Source of the DNA: Brevibacterium ihuae
Lineage (GTDB): Bacteria; Actinomycetota; Actinomycetes; Actinomycetales; Brevibacteriaceae
NCBI RefSeq assembly: GCF_900184225.1
Contig: NZ_FXWZ01000002.1
Location: 124,001 to 188,000 of the forward strand
DNA: 64,000 nucleotides
Reading direction: 5' to 3'
Shown here: positions 8,723 through 18,225 of the stretch, piece after piece
Position numbering within the stretch: position 1 is the stretch's first letter
How the letters are laid out: each line of letters begins with the position of its first letter
Notes under the pieces: model-generated
Told to the model about the DNA's origin: nothing
The model's database searches: none
What the model saw: the letters and a program-made list of their open reading frames with translations, nothing else
Position numbers and translations under genes: made by a program

Positions 8723-10300
8723 GTGGAACTCGATCCTGTCCTCATCGGCCGGTGGCAATTCGGCATCACCACCGTCTACCACTTCTGGATGGTCCCCCTC
8801 ACCCTCGGCCTCGGCCTGCTCGTCGCGATCCTGCAGACGATGTACCACCGGACCGGCAACGAGGTGTGGCTGCGCGCCACGAAGTTCTGGGGAAAGCTCT
8901 ACCTCATCAACTTCATCATGGGCGTGGCCACCGGCATCGTCCAGGAGTTCCAGTTCGGGATGGCGTGGTCGGAGTACTCCCGCTTCGTCGGCGACGTGTT
9001 CGGCGCCCCGCTCGCGATGGAGGCGCTCATCGCCTTCTTCCTCGAATCGGTGTTCCTCGGACTGTGGATCTTCGGCTGGGGCCGGCTGAGCCGCAAGCTC
9101 CACCTCGGCGTCCTGTGGGCCGCGGTCATCGGCTCGTGGCTCTCGGCCTACTTCATCATCGTCGCCAACTCGTGGATGCAGCACCCGGTGGGCGTCGAGC
9201 TCATCGACGGCCGTCCGGTGATGACCGACGTGTTCGCCGTGATGACGAACAGCACCGCGCTCGCCGCGTACTCCCACGCCCTCGCCGGCGCGACTGCCGT
9301 CGGAGCGGGCTTCCTCCTCGGCATCTCCTGGTACCACCTGTGGCGCCGCCGGGTCGACGGGATCGACACCGTCGACGACGCCGGCCGCGTGGTCGTCGGA
9401 TCCGCGCCCGAGGTGCCCGGCCGCGACGAGAAGGACTACACCGTGTGGTGGCGCTCGCTGCGGATCGGCGGCTGGACCGCCGTCATCGCCTTCGTGCTCG
9501 TCGCGATCACCGGCGACATCCAGGCCAAGCTCATGTACGAGCAGCAGCCCATGAAGATGGCCTCGGCCGAGGCGTCGTGCCACGACGGCACCGCGTTCTC
9601 CGTCCTCACCGTCGGCGACCTCACCTCCAACAGCTGCGACGACGTCGTCCCGATCATCGAGATCCCCGGTGTGCTCTCGTTCCTCGCCAACAGCGACTTC
9701 AGCACCGAGGTGCCCGGCGTCTCCACCCTCATCCCGGAGTACGAGGAGGCCTACGGCACCCACATGCCGGAGGGCGACATGTACGGCGCCTACTCGGGCC
9801 AGGAGATCGACTACCAGCCCTCGATGGTCGTCACCTACTGGGGCTTCCGCATGATGATCGGCTTTGGAGTCCTCGCCGCCGCCGCCGGAGCGTTCGCGCT
9901 CTGGGTGACGCGCAAGGGCACGGTGCCGCGCTCGACGTTCCTCACGCACCTCGCGCTGTGGGGCATCACCGCGCCGTTCATCGCGAACTCCGCCGGCTGG
10001 ATCTTCACCGAGATGGGCCGCCAGCCCTTCGTCGTCGCGCCTAACCCCGACCCCTCCGGCATCGACGGGGTGTTCCTCTACACCGCGGCGGCGATCTCGC
10101 CCTCGGTGACCCCGGGCGAGCTCCTCTTCTCGCTCATCTCCCTCACCCTCGTCTACGGCGTGCTCATGGTGTTCGAGCTCGGACTCATCATCAAGTACGT
10201 CAGAGGCGGCGTGGTCTCGGCCATGCCGGAGATCGACACCACCAACTACAAGCCCACTGTGGACCAGAGCGACGACGACGTCCTGTCGTTCGCGTACTGA
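8723..10300 (+). CDS. cydA: Cytochrome bd ubiquinol/menaquinol oxidase subunit I
   Basis: A 525-residue integral membrane subunit that carries hemes b558, b595 and d and oxidises menaquinol with high oxygen affinity. The N-terminus RWQFGITTVYHFWM contains the conserved heme-ligand His (about residue 20). Further landmarks are GNEVWLRATKFWGKLYLINF, GVATGIVQEFQFGMAWSEYSRFVGD, the Q-loop region and GWIFTEMGRQPF. I chose the GTG at 8723 because GGAG at 8713-8716 is 6 bases upstream; ATG 8717 and TTG 8711 overlap that element. It is followed by cydB after 13 bases. Confidence 0.95.
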   Translation: MELDPVLIGRWQFGITTVYHFWMVPLTLGLGLLVAILQTMYHRTGNEVWLRATKFWGKLYLINFIMGVATGIVQEFQFGMAWSEYSRFVGDVFGAPLAMEALIAFFLESVFLGLWIFGWGRLSRKLHLGVLWAAVIGSWLSAYFIIVANSWMQHPVGVELIDGRPVMTDVFAVMTNSTALAAYSHALAGATAVGAGFLLGISWYHLWRRRVDGIDTVDDAGRVVVGSAPEVPGRDEKDYTVWWRSLRIGGWTAVIAFVLVAITGDIQAKLMYEQQPMKMASAEASCHDGTAFSVLTVGDLTSNSCDDVVPIIEIPGVLSFLANSDFSTEVPGVSTLIPEYEEAYGTHMPEGDMYGAYSGQEIDYQPSMVVTYWGFRMMIGFGVLAAAAGAFALWVTRKGTVPRSTFLTHLALWGITAPFIANSAGWIFTEMGRQPFVVAPNPDPSGIDGVFLYTAAAISPSVTPGELLFSLISLTLVYGVLMVFELGLIIKYVRGGVVSAMPEIDTTNYKPTVDQSDDDVLSFAY

Positions 10301-10313
10301 GGAAGGACAGGAC

Positions 10314-11351
10314 ATGGAACTGCTGCCGACGATCTGGTTCGTGCTCATCGCCGTGCTGTGGCTGGGCTATCTCTTCCTCGAGGGCTTCGACCTCGGCGTC
10401 GGGATGCTCCTCAAGGGATTCGCCAAGGACGAGCGCGAGCGCCGCCTGCTCCTCAATACCATCGGCCCGGTGTGGGACGGCAACGAGGTGTGGCTGATCA
10501 CCGCGGGCGGTGCCACGTTCGCGGCCTTCCCGATGTGGTACGCCTCGCTGTTCTCCGCGCTCTACCTCCCGCTCACCCTCGCCCTCCTCGCGCTGATTTT
10601 CCGTGCGGTGTCGATCGAGTACCGCGGCAAGGGCTACTCGGACCGCTGGCGCGCCGGCTGGACCTGGCTCCTCTCCGGCGGATCGCTCGTCGCGGCGTTC
10701 TGCGTCGGCGCGATGCTCGCCCTCACCACCACGGGCATGCCGCTCAACGAGAACGGCGACAACGTCGGCGGGCCGTTCGCGTGGCTCACCCTGCCGGCGA
10801 TCGTCGGCGGACTCGGCGTCGTGGGATTCTGCATCCTCCACGGGCTGCTCTACATCACCCTCAAGACCGACGGGCCGGTCCGGCACCGTGCGCGCCGCGT
10901 CGCCACCGTCGGAGCGCCTCTCCTCCTCCTGCCGATCGTCGTGTGGGTGGTATGGGTGCAGCTGCTCAACGGGAAGCTGCTCGGCTGGGCGATCATCGTC
11001 GCCGCCGCCGCGTGCGCCGCGGTGATGTGGGTGATGATCCGGGCGGGCCGCGAGAAGCCGGCGTTCATCGCCCAGGCGCTGTTCCTCGTGCTCGGCGTGA
11101 CGTCGATCTTCACCAACGTCTACCCGAACGTCATGCCCTCGACCGTCGATCCGGCGTTCTCGCTCACCGTGGGCAATGCCTCGTCCTCGGACTACACGCT
11201 CACCGTCATGCTCATCGTGGCCGTGATCTTCGTGCCGATCGTGCTCACCTACCAGATCTGGGTCTACCGGGTGTTCGCCCGCCGGCTCACGGTCGAGCAC
11301 ATCCCGGCCGCGCACCAGGTCCCGGTGGCGATCCGCAGCCACCACCAGTGA
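10314..11351 (+). CDS. cydB: Cytochrome bd oxidase subunit II
   Basis: A 345-residue subunit II of the bd oxidase, with eight or nine membrane segments. Family landmarks are LGYLFLEGFDLGVGMLL at residues 18-34, NTIGPVWDGNEVWLITAGGATFAAFPMWYA, and a C-terminal helix ending in YQIWVYRVF. It starts with ATG after a clear GAGGAAGGACAGGAC ribosome binding site. The stop codon overlaps the GTG start of cydDC by 4 bases (GTGA), which indicates translational coupling of enzyme and maturation transporter. Confidence 0.95.
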   Translation: MELLPTIWFVLIAVLWLGYLFLEGFDLGVGMLLKGFAKDERERRLLLNTIGPVWDGNEVWLITAGGATFAAFPMWYASLFSALYLPLTLALLALIFRAVSIEYRGKGYSDRWRAGWTWLLSGGSLVAAFCVGAMLALTTTGMPLNENGDNVGGPFAWLTLPAIVGGLGVVGFCILHGLLYITLKTDGPVRHRARRVATVGAPLLLLPIVVWVVWVQLLNGKLLGWAIIVAAAACAAVMWVMIRAGREKPAFIAQALFLVLGVTSIFTNVYPNVMPSTVDPAFSLTVGNASSSDYTLTVMLIVAVIFVPIVLTYQIWVYRVFARRLTVEHIPAAHQVPVAIRSHHQ

Positions 11352-14300
11352 CTCCGAACCGCGGCCCCGCCTCCATCGCGCTCGCCTCCCCGCAGGGGAG
11401 GCGGGCGCTGTGGCTCCTCGGCGCCATCGCCTGCCTCAAGGCCCTCGGCCTCGTCCTCGTCGCCGAGGGGATCGCCCGCGGAGTCGTCGGCCTCATCGGG
11501 TCCGAGCCGGTCACCGGCGCCGTGATCGTCGGTGCGCTCGGCGCCGCGGTGCGCGGTGCGGCCGTGTGGGCCTCGCGGACCGCGGGGGCGCGCGCGGCGA
11601 TCGGGGTCAAGGCCGACCTGCGCGCGGCGCTCGTGCGCCGCACCTTCGCCGGGTCGACCCGGGACCTCCCGGTGTCCGACGGAGCGCTCACGCTCGCCGC
11701 CACGCGCTCGCTCGACGACCTCGACGACTACTTCACCTCGGTGCTGCCGGCGCTCACCGCCTCGGCCGCGATCCCGGCCCTCATCATCGTGCGGATCGCG
11801 TTCTCCGACTGGGTGAGCGCGGGCATCATCGTCCTCACGCTGCCGCTCGTCCCGGTGTTCATGGTGCTCATCGGCCGGTACACCGCCGAGCGCGTGGCGG
11901 ACGCGACGACGTCCCTCGACCGGCTCTCCACCGCGCTCGTCGAGCTCGCCCGCGGACTCCCGGTGCTCGTCGGGCTCGGCCGCGTGCTCGCCCAGACGAA
12001 GGCCCTGCGCGCCACGAGCGAGACCTACCGCGACACGACGATGCAGACCCTGCGCGTCGCCTTCATCTCCGCCCTCGCACTCGAGTTCCTCTCGACGATC
12101 TCCGTCGCGCTCGTCGCGGTGTTCATCGGCGTGCGCCTGGTCTACGGCACCATGGAGCTGTCCGACGGGCTGTTCGCCCTCATCCTCGCCCCCGAATGCT
12201 TCCTCCCGCTGCGCCAGCTCGGGGCGGCCTTCCACTCGACGGAGAACGGGATGGCCGCCTTCGACCGGGTGCGCGCACTCATCGGGCTGCACGTCGCCCG
12301 CCCGGCGGCGGTGACAGGATCGTCGGCCGAGTCGACGGCCGCGGCCGGACCGGTGACCGTGCGCGGCCTCTCGGTGCGTCATCCCGGACGGTCCCGCGCC
12401 GCACTCGGCGCCCTCGACGCCGACATCCCCGCGACCGGGCTCACGGTGCTCCGCGGGCCGTCCGGTGCCGGGAAGTCCACGCTCCTCGGGGTCCTCGCCG
12501 GGCTCGTCCGCGAGGACGGCGGCACCCGGATCCGCGGGACCGTCACCGGAGTGCCCGAACGCATCGCGCTCGCGGGACAGGCCCCGCGCACGACCGCGCC
12601 GACGATCGGTGAGGAGCTCGCCCTCCACGGGCCGGCGGACGTGCGCCCGGAGGACACCGCGGCGTGGCTGTCGATGGCCGCACTCGACCGCGATCCGCTC
12701 ACCCCGTGCGCCGCGCTCAGCCCCGGTGAGCTCCGCCGGCTCGCCCTCGCCCGCGCCTTCGCCCGGGTCGGGTGCGGTGCCGGGCTCCTCCTCGTCGACG
12801 AGCCCACCGCACACCTCGACCCCGAGGCCGCCGCGGCGGTGCAGCGCAGCCTCGCCGAGGTCGCGGGCAGCATCGCGGTCGTCGCCGCCACCCACGACCG
12901 CGACCTCATCGCAGCCGCGGACCACCGGATCGAGATCCGGCTCGGGACCACCGCCCCGGCGGGGGAGTCCCCGGTCGCAGACGACCGGGACGATCAGCCT
13001 GCCGCGGCCGCCGACGCCCTGCCCACCGGTTCACCCGCGGTCGCCGCTGCGGCGAGCGGGGAGGACGACGCCCTCCGCACGGGTGCGCGCGGTGCCGCGC
13101 ACGTCCCGAGCGGGTTGGAGTCGGTCGACGACCGGCCGGACGACGACCGGCCGGACCCGGTGCGAGCGGACCGCGAGGACGGTGCCCCCGGCCCCCGGCT
13201 GCCCCTCGGCGCGGTGCTCCGCCGCCTCGTCCGCGCCGTCGACATGCGCTCGCCGCGCTTCCTCCTGTCCGTGCTGTGCGGGGTCGGCGCCGTCGCGGCC
13301 GGCGCGGCGCTCACCGGGGTGTCGGCCTGGCTCATCGTCCATGCCGCCTCCCAGCCGCCGATCATGTACCTCCTCGTGGCGATCGTCGGCGTGCGCTTCT
13401 TCGGTCTCGCCCGCTCGGTGCTCAAGTACGCCGAGAGGCTCACCCTGCACCGGGCGATCCTCGATTCGCTCACCCGGCTGCGCGAGCGGATCTGGCTCGC
13501 GTTCGCGCGCACGGGGACCGCGAACCGCACCCTGCTGCGCGGCGAGGTCGCGCTGAGCCGCCTCATCGCCGACGTCGACGACGTCCGCGACCTCGCGCCG
13601 CGCGTCGTCCTCCCGCCCGTCGTCGCGGTCGTCGTCGCGGCTGCCGCGGTCCTCACCCTCGCCCTCATCCATCCCGCCGCCGCGCTCCTCATGGCCGTCG
13701 GCGCCGTGCTGTGCCTCATCGCGGCCCCGCTCCTCACCCGGATCGCCGACCAGCAGGCCACGAGCGCGACCCGGCGGGCCCGCACCGCGGTGCTCTCCGC
13801 GCTCGCCGGGCTCCTGTGGTCGCGCGAGGACCTCGCGGTCAACGGGGCGGCACCCCGGGCCGTCCGCGGATTCCTCGCCGCCGACGCGCGCGCCGCCGCC
13901 CACGAGACGCGGGCCGTGCGCGCGACCGGGGTCGGCGAGGCGGTCATCACCGCGGTGGCGACCCTCACCGGTGTGCTCATGATCCCGGTGCTCGCGCCCG
14001 CCGTCGAGGCGGGGATGCTCAGCGGCGAGCTGCTCGCCGTCGCGGTCCTCCTGCCGCTGGCCCTCATCGACTGCTTCATCGACGCGCTCGCCTCCGTCCA
14101 GCAGTGGCCGGCGCTCGTGCAGGTGCTCGCGCGGGTCGACGAGCTCGACGCGGACGCCGCCGCGGAGCTCGGCTCCGGGGCCGGTCCGGAGCGCATCGAC
14201 GCGCTCGACCTCGATGCGGTCGCCGCCACCTGGCCGGGCATCGCGACCCCGGTGTTCAGCGACGTCACCGCCCACATCGACGCGCGCGAGTGGACCGCGG

Positions 14301-14839
14301 TGACCGGGCCCTCGGGATCGGGCAAGACCACTCTCGTCAGCGTCCTCCTGCGGTTCCTCGATCCGAGCGCGGGGGAGTACCGCATCAACGGGCGGCCGAC
14401 GGGAGATCTCGGGCCGATGGACCTCGCCGGCCGGGTCTCGTGGTGCCCGCAGGAGGCGCACGTGTTCGACTCGAGCCTGCGCGCGAACCTCCTCATCAGC
14501 CGGCCGGTGGACGACGCGCCCGACGACGCCGAGATCCACGCTGTCCTCTCACGGGTGGGGCTGGCGGATCTCGCCGCCGACGCCGGGCTCGATGCGCGGA
14601 TCGGCGCCGGGGGAGCGTACCTCTCCGGCGGGCAGCGTCAGCGGCTCGCGGTGGCCCGGACCCTGCTCGCGCGCTCACAGGTCGTCGTCCTCGACGAGCC
14701 GACGGCCCACCTCGACGCGCAGATGAGCGCGGACCTCATGGCGGATCTGCGGAGCGGGCTCGACGGCCTCGCCGTCGTCCTCGTCACCCACGATCACGGG
14801 CTCGTCGGAGCCCACGACGTGAGCATCGCCCTCGACTGA
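11348..14839 (+). CDS. cydDC: Fused heterodimeric ABC transporter CydDC (thiol exporter for bd oxidase assembly)
   Basis: A 1163-residue single chain joining CydD and CydC, normally two subunits, needed for assembly of cytochrome bd through export of cysteine/glutathione-type reductants or heme handling. Half 1 (about residues 1-540): six-helix membrane domain, then an ATPase with Walker A GPSGAGKSTL, signature LSPGELRRLALARAF and Walker B LLLVDEPTAHLD. A roughly 90-residue acidic, Ala/Pro-rich linker follows. Half 2 (about 620-1163): membrane domain, GPSGSGKTTLVS, LSGGQRQRLAVARTLL and VVVLDEPTAHLD. The first signature (LSPGE) departs from LSGGQ, as is common in the degenerate half of heterodimeric exporters. 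The frame is continuous with no internal start at the junction, so this is a true fusion; such fusions are known in several actinobacteria. Confidence 0.93.
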   Translation: MTPNRGPASIALASPQGRRALWLLGAIACLKALGLVLVAEGIARGVVGLIGSEPVTGAVIVGALGAAVRGAAVWASRTAGARAAIGVKADLRAALVRRTFAGSTRDLPVSDGALTLAATRSLDDLDDYFTSVLPALTASAAIPALIIVRIAFSDWVSAGIIVLTLPLVPVFMVLIGRYTAERVADATTSLDRLSTALVELARGLPVLVGLGRVLAQTKALRATSETYRDTTMQTLRVAFISALALEFLSTISVALVAVFIGVRLVYGTMELSDGLFALILAPECFLPLRQLGAAFHSTENGMAAFDRVRALIGLHVARPAAVTGSSAESTAAAGPVTVRGLSVRHPGRSRAALGALDADIPATGLTVLRGPSGAGKSTLLGVLAGLVREDGGTRIRGTVTGVPERIALAGQAPRTTAPTIGEELALHGPADVRPEDTAAWLSMAALDRDPLTPCAALSPGELRRLALARAFARVGCGAGLLLVDEPTAHLDPEAAAAVQRSLAEVAGSIAVVAATHDRDLIAAADHRIEIRLGTTAPAGESPVADDRDDQPAAAADALPTGSPAVAAAASGEDDALRTGARGAAHVPSGLESVDDRPDDDRPDPVRADREDGAPGPRLPLGAVLRRLVRAVDMRSPRFLLSVLCGVGAVAAGAALTGVSAWLIVHAASQPPIMYLLVAIVGVRFFGLARSVLKYAERLTLHRAILDSLTRLRERIWLAFARTGTANRTLLRGEVALSRLIADVDDVRDLAPRVVLPPVVAVVVAAAAVLTLALIHPAAALLMAVGAVLCLIAAPLLTRIADQQATSATRRARTAVLSALAGLLWSREDLAVNGAAPRAVRGFLAADARAAAHETRAVRATGVGEAVITAVATLTGVLMIPVLAPAVEAGMLSGELLAVAVLLPLALIDCFIDALASVQQWPALVQVLARVDELDADAAAELGSGAGPERIDALDLDAVAATWPGIATPVFSDVTAHIDAREWTAVTGPSGSGKTTLVSVLLRFLDPSAGEYRINGRPTGDLGPMDLAGRVSWCPQEAHVFDSSLRANLLISRPVDDAPDDAEIHAVLSRVGLADLAADAGLDARIGAGGAYLSGGQRQRLAVARTLLARSQVVVLDEPTAHLDAQMSADLMADLRSGLDGLAVVLVTHDHGLVGAHDVSIALD

Positions 14840-14873
14840 ATCGGGCGGGACCGGTGCGGTGCGCGGACGGGCG

Positions 14874-16001
14874 TCAGTCGCGCTTGGAGCCGAACATGAT
14901 CTCGTCCCAGCGGGGGACGGAGGACCGGCCCTTGCGGCGCGGGGCCTCGTCCTCGGCGGGACGCGGGATCGGTTCGGTGTCGTGGGCGGAATCGGACACG
15001 CCCGGCTCGTCGAGCAGCGAGGGATGATCGTCGTGCACGCCCGGCACCGGGCCCGGCTGCTCCGGCGAGGATTCGGCCGGCAGCGGGAACACGCCCGCGT
15101 CGGAAGCCTCCTCGGGAGCGCTGAGCGCGGTGTGCGCGCCGTCGGGATGGGCGGGCGGCTCGTCGGTGACCGCGCGCAGCGATCGGCGGGGACCCGAGTG
15201 CACGGCGTCGGCCGAGGAGTCCGGACGGTCGAGATCGCCGAGGCCGTCCGGCTCGGTGGCCGCAGCGCCCCGGCGGCCGCGCCGGCGGCGCAGGCTCTCG
15301 AGGATGCGGCCGGTCTCGGCCATGTGGCTGCCGCGGGGGGAGTCCTCGTGGTGATGGGCGCGGCCGTCCTCGGCCTCGATGTTGAAGACGCGCTCGGATC
15401 CGCTGCCGTAGTTCGGGATCGGCCCCGAATCGCTCGGCCCGGCGTCGGACAGCCAGCGGGCCTCGTCGTCGAGCGGGGAGATCGACCCGCGGGCGTACTC
15501 CCAGCCCGCGCTGCGCTCCTTCTCCGCCGCGACGAAGCTCAGCTCGACGTACCACGTGCCGGAGGCCTGCTTCCAGGCGTCCCAGCGCATAGTGTCGAGG
15601 TCGACGTCGCGCATCCGGAGCCGCTCGCGGCACAGGCCGAGGAGCTGCTTGGGGCTGCCGTCGGGATCGTTCTCGGGATACACGAGGCACTGCCCGGCCC
15701 GGTTGGCGATGTGGGCGCGCTCGGCGAGCACCGGCCCCTCGTAGACCTGCACGTGGTCGACGGTGGCGCCGGTCGCCTCGGCGACCTCCTCGGTGGTCAT
15801 GCCCGACCGGATCATCGCCTGGATCTCCCGTGGGCGCACCGGTTCCCCGGCGGCGCGGATCCGGGCGAGGCGGTTGCGGTCGCGACGGACGGCGGCATAC
15901 AGGCTCTCGTCGATGGGGAGCAGATAGTCGTTGCCGGCACCGTCCGACAGGACGAGGTGCTCTTCGTCGTCGTGCACTCCGCGCAGCGTCAGCTCCGTCA
16001 T
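14874..16001 (-). CDS. sepH: Septation protein SepH (DUF3071)
   Basis: A 375-residue homologue of SepH, which in Streptomyces and Mycobacterium binds FtsZ and promotes Z-ring assembly. The N-terminal DUF3071 domain (about residues 1-165) contains a helix-turn-helix-like segment RPREIQAMIRSGMTTEEVAEATG and the conserved VLAERAHIANRA. A long disordered, acidic Pro/Ser region follows. The conserved C-terminal FtsZ-associated motif reads SSVPRWDEIMFGSKR. The ATG at 16001 is preferred over the one at 16022 because GGAGG lies 9 bases upstream on the reverse strand. It is divergent from ferrochelatase. Confidence 0.92.
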   Translation of the reverse strand: MTELTLRGVHDDEEHLVLSDGAGNDYLLPIDESLYAAVRRDRNRLARIRAAGEPVRPREIQAMIRSGMTTEEVAEATGATVDHVQVYEGPVLAERAHIANRAGQCLVYPENDPDGSPKQLLGLCRERLRMRDVDLDTMRWDAWKQASGTWYVELSFVAAEKERSAGWEYARGSISPLDDEARWLSDAGPSDSGPIPNYGSGSERVFNIEAEDGRAHHHEDSPRGSHMAETGRILESLRRRRGRRGAAATEPDGLGDLDRPDSSADAVHSGPRRSLRAVTDEPPAHPDGAHTALSAPEEASDAGVFPLPAESSPEQPGPVPGVHDDHPSLLDEPGVSDSAHDTEPIPRPAEDEAPRRKGRSSVPRWDEIMFGSKRD

Positions 16002-16181
16002 ATGCGTCAAACCTCCAGTCATGACCGTGGTCCGATCGTTTCACGAAGTCGCGGACGGGAGCGGGAGGCGCCCGGGCGAGTCGCGAGAACCCGCGCGCCG
16101 GGCACGCTCCTGCGGGCGTTCGCGGTGCGAGACGCGGCTTCTCGGGCTCGTCCGCGCGATCGGCCGGGGTGTCCGGATCAG

Positions 16182-16194
16182 TAGACTGGGCGGA
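16182..16194 (+). promoter_or_regulatory. -10 box placing a leaderless start at cpfC
   Basis: TAGACT at 16182-16187 ends 7 bases before the A of the ATG at 16194, the normal distance to a transcription start. No Shine-Dalgarno sequence is present, so a leaderless mRNA is predicted. No good -35 is visible. Confidence 0.55.
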
Positions 16195-17315
16195 TGAATA
16201 CTTCGAGCCTCGCACCCTTCGACGCCCTCGTCCTCATGTCCTTCGGCGGACCCGAATCCGAGGAGGAGGTGCTCCCGTTCCTCCAGAACGTCACCCGCGG
16301 CCGGGGGATCCCCGACGAGCGGCTCGTCGAGGTCGGCGAGCACTACTACGGCTTCGGCGGGAAGTCCCCGATCAACGATCAGAACCGCGCGCTGCTCGCC
16401 GAGCTCCGCCGCGAGCTCGAGGAGCGCGGCATCGACACCCCGGTGGTGTGGGGCAACCGCAACTGGGATCCCTACCTCACCGACGTCGTGCGCGAGGAGC
16501 ACCGCGAACACGGCCGCACCCGGTTCCTCGCGATCGACACCTCGGCGTACTCGAGCTACTCCTCGTGCCGCCAGTACCGGGAGGACTTCGCGAAGACGAC
16601 GACCGCGCTCGCGGAGGAGGGGATCGAGGTCGAGTTCGACAAGATCCGCCAGTACTACAACCACCCCGGCTTCACCGCGGCCGAGCTCGCCTGCGTGCGG
16701 CAGGCGCTCGCGGACTTCACCGCCGAGGTCGGCGAGCTCGACCCCGAGCGGCACCGGGTGCTCTACGTCACGCACTCGATCCCCGACACCATGCAGGACG
16801 CCTCGGCGGTGATGACCCGCGGCTACCGCGCGCAGCACGAGGAGCTCATCGAGTGGATCGCCGGGGAGCTCGGCGAGGAGCTGCCGCTGCCCTCCGAGCT
16901 CGTCTACTGCTCACGCTCCGGCGCGCCGCACATCCCGTGGCTCGAGCCCGACGTCAACGATCGGATGGAGGAGCTCAGGGCCGAGGGCGTCGAGGGCGTC
17001 ATCGCGGTGCCGATCGGATTCGTCTCCGACCACATGGAGGTCAAGTACGACCTCGACACCGAGGCCGCCCAGACCGCCGCCGAGCTCGGCCTCGCCTACG
17101 TCCGGGCGGCGACGGTGGGCGTCAAGCGGGAGTTCGTCTCCGGCCTCATCGACCTCGCGCTCGAGCGGGCGGCCCAGCGGCGCGGCGAGCCCGTCGAGTC
17201 GCCGGCCGTGACCGGCCAGGGGCCGTTGGGGCCCGGCACCGGGGCGTGCTCGATCGAATGCTGCCGGGGCAGGATGGACAGGCCCGTCCTCCCGCAGTGG
17301 GAGACGGTGGGCTGA
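16194..17315 (+). CDS. cpfC: Coproporphyrin III ferrochelatase (CpfC/HemH)
   Basis: A 373-residue ferrochelatase inserting Fe(II) into coproporphyrin III in the Gram-positive heme route. Conserved segments are LVLMSFGGPESEEEVLPFLQNV, YYGFGGKSPIN and GNRNW. The probable catalytic pair is His194 (VTHSIPDTM) and Glu282 (SDHMEVKYDLD). The C-terminal ACSIECC (Cys352, 356, 357) could help ligate the 2Fe-2S cluster found in actinobacterial ferrochelatases. The presence of cgoX and chdC at 37-39 kb supports the coproporphyrin rather than protoporphyrin substrate. It is about 20 kb from hemE-cgoX-chdC, so the pathway is split between two loci. Confidence 0.93.
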   Translation: MNTSSLAPFDALVLMSFGGPESEEEVLPFLQNVTRGRGIPDERLVEVGEHYYGFGGKSPINDQNRALLAELRRELEERGIDTPVVWGNRNWDPYLTDVVREEHREHGRTRFLAIDTSAYSSYSSCRQYREDFAKTTTALAEEGIEVEFDKIRQYYNHPGFTAAELACVRQALADFTAEVGELDPERHRVLYVTHSIPDTMQDASAVMTRGYRAQHEELIEWIAGELGEELPLPSELVYCSRSGAPHIPWLEPDVNDRMEELRAEGVEGVIAVPIGFVSDHMEVKYDLDTEAAQTAAELGLAYVRAATVGVKREFVSGLIDLALERAAQRRGEPVESPAVTGQGPLGPGTGACSIECCRGRMDRPVLPQWETVG

Positions 17316-17334
17316 GACGCGGACGGCGCCGGGG

Positions 17335-17565
17335 TCAGCGGCCCTCCGGCGCCTCCTCGACGATCGGGATCGCACCGGTCTCGGTGTCGAGGACCTGCTG
17401 CAGCTCGCGGGTGTCGACGTCGTTGCGCTCCGCGAGCCGCACGAGTCCCTCGAGCTCGCCGAGCAGCGAGTCGACGGCGAGCTCGTTGTCCTCGAGACGC
17501 GCGGTGGCGATGAGCTCCCGCAGGGCTGACACGTGTCGGTGGAGCTCGGCCTCGAATTCGCTCAT
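17335..17565 (-). CDS. Small conserved hypothetical protein, helical
   Basis: A 76-residue soluble, acidic, helix-rich protein (MSEFEAELHRHVSALRELIA) with heptad-like Leu spacing in LLGELEGLVRLAE. I do not recognise a family. The ATG at 17565 is chosen because GGAAGGAG stands 6 bases upstream; an in-frame extension to 17634 has no homology-like features. It converges on cpfC (19 bases apart) and is divergent from the DUF4193 gene. The position beside DUF4193 may reflect shared promoter space only. Confidence 0.7.
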   Translation of the reverse strand: MSEFEAELHRHVSALRELIATARLEDNELAVDSLLGELEGLVRLAERNDVDTRELQQVLDTETGAIPIVEEAPEGR

Positions 17566-17724
17566 GGGTGCTCCTTCCGGGGTGCCGGCGACCGGGTGAT
17601 CCCGATCGCCGGGTGGGGATCGTCGTCCGGCCATTGTTCCAGATCAGCCCGACTCCTGTCAGACCCGCGACGCCGTCGGAGGATGAACAGCGGATGACAA
17701 GGAACATTCCCCGGCGACGCTGTC

Positions 17725-17753
17725 TTGCCAAATCGTGGGACGCAGTGCAGAAT
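17725..17753 (+). promoter_or_regulatory. Candidate SigA-type promoter for the DUF4193 gene
   Basis: TTGCCA at 17725-17730 and CAGAAT at 17748-17753 are separated by 17 bases, a good match to the -35/-10 layout. Predicted transcription starts near 17760, about 58 bases before the gene. Confidence 0.5.
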
Positions 17754-17817
17754 GCTTGGGACATTGCACCCCAGGCGCGCTTCCACCCCCACCATTCGCG
17801 GAGAGTGATCAGTCCAC

Positions 17818-18117
17818 ATGGCGACAGACTACGACGCCCCTCGTAAGCAGGACGAGGACCTCAGCAACGACTCCATCGAGGAGCTCAAGGCCCAGCGCAC
17901 GCAGCAGCAGGCGAGCCAGGTCGATGAGGACGAGGCCGTCGCCGCCGAAGGGTTCGAGCTCCCCGGTGCCGATCTGTCGAACGAAGAGCTGTCGGTGCGC
18001 GTCCTGCCCAAGCAGAACGACGAATTCACCTGCATGGAATGCTTCCTCGTGCGTCACCGCTCGCAGCTGGCGAGCGAGGACGGCGGGGTGCCGATCTGCA
18101 CCGACTGCGCCGGCTGA
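17818..18117 (+). CDS. DUF4193 family zinc-ribbon-like protein
   Basis: A 99-residue acidic protein of the actinobacterial DUF4193 family (M. tuberculosis Rv2699c type). The N-terminal half is disordered and Glu/Gln-rich. The C-terminal half has two CxxC pairs, FTCMECFLVRHRSQL and PICTDCAG, which probably bind zinc. The family is associated with sigA/dut neighbourhoods and has no assigned biochemical role that I know of. The ATG at 17818 follows GGAGAG at a normal distance. A hairpin terminator stands at 18145-18172. Confidence 0.9.
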   Translation: MATDYDAPRKQDEDLSNDSIEELKAQRTQQQASQVDEDEAVAAEGFELPGADLSNEELSVRVLPKQNDEFTCMECFLVRHRSQLASEDGGVPICTDCAG

Positions 18118-18144
18118 TCCCGCAGACACCGCGCCGCGAGCACG

Positions 18145-18172
18145 AGGCCGTCTCCCCACGGGGAGGCGGCCT
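18145..18172. terminator. Hairpin terminator between DUF4193 and DUF3093 genes
   Basis: AGGCCGTCTCCCC at 18145-18157 pairs with GGGGAGGCGGCCT at 18160-18172, with a single G-T pair, then T. It lies between two convergent genes and could serve both. Confidence 0.65.
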
Positions 18173-18225
18173 TCCGCATGCCCGGCGCGGGTCGGGCGGA
18201 ATGCGCCGAGGTCCTGCGGGGCGCC

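Noticed and set aside
8708..10348. 546-codon antisense frame over cydA
   Set aside because: Same type of shadow; low-complexity Arg/Asp/His/Val sequence.
12300..15027. 751-codon frame overlapping cydDC in another frame
   Set aside because: Arg/Pro-rich shadow of cydDC; cydDC has both complete ABC signatures.
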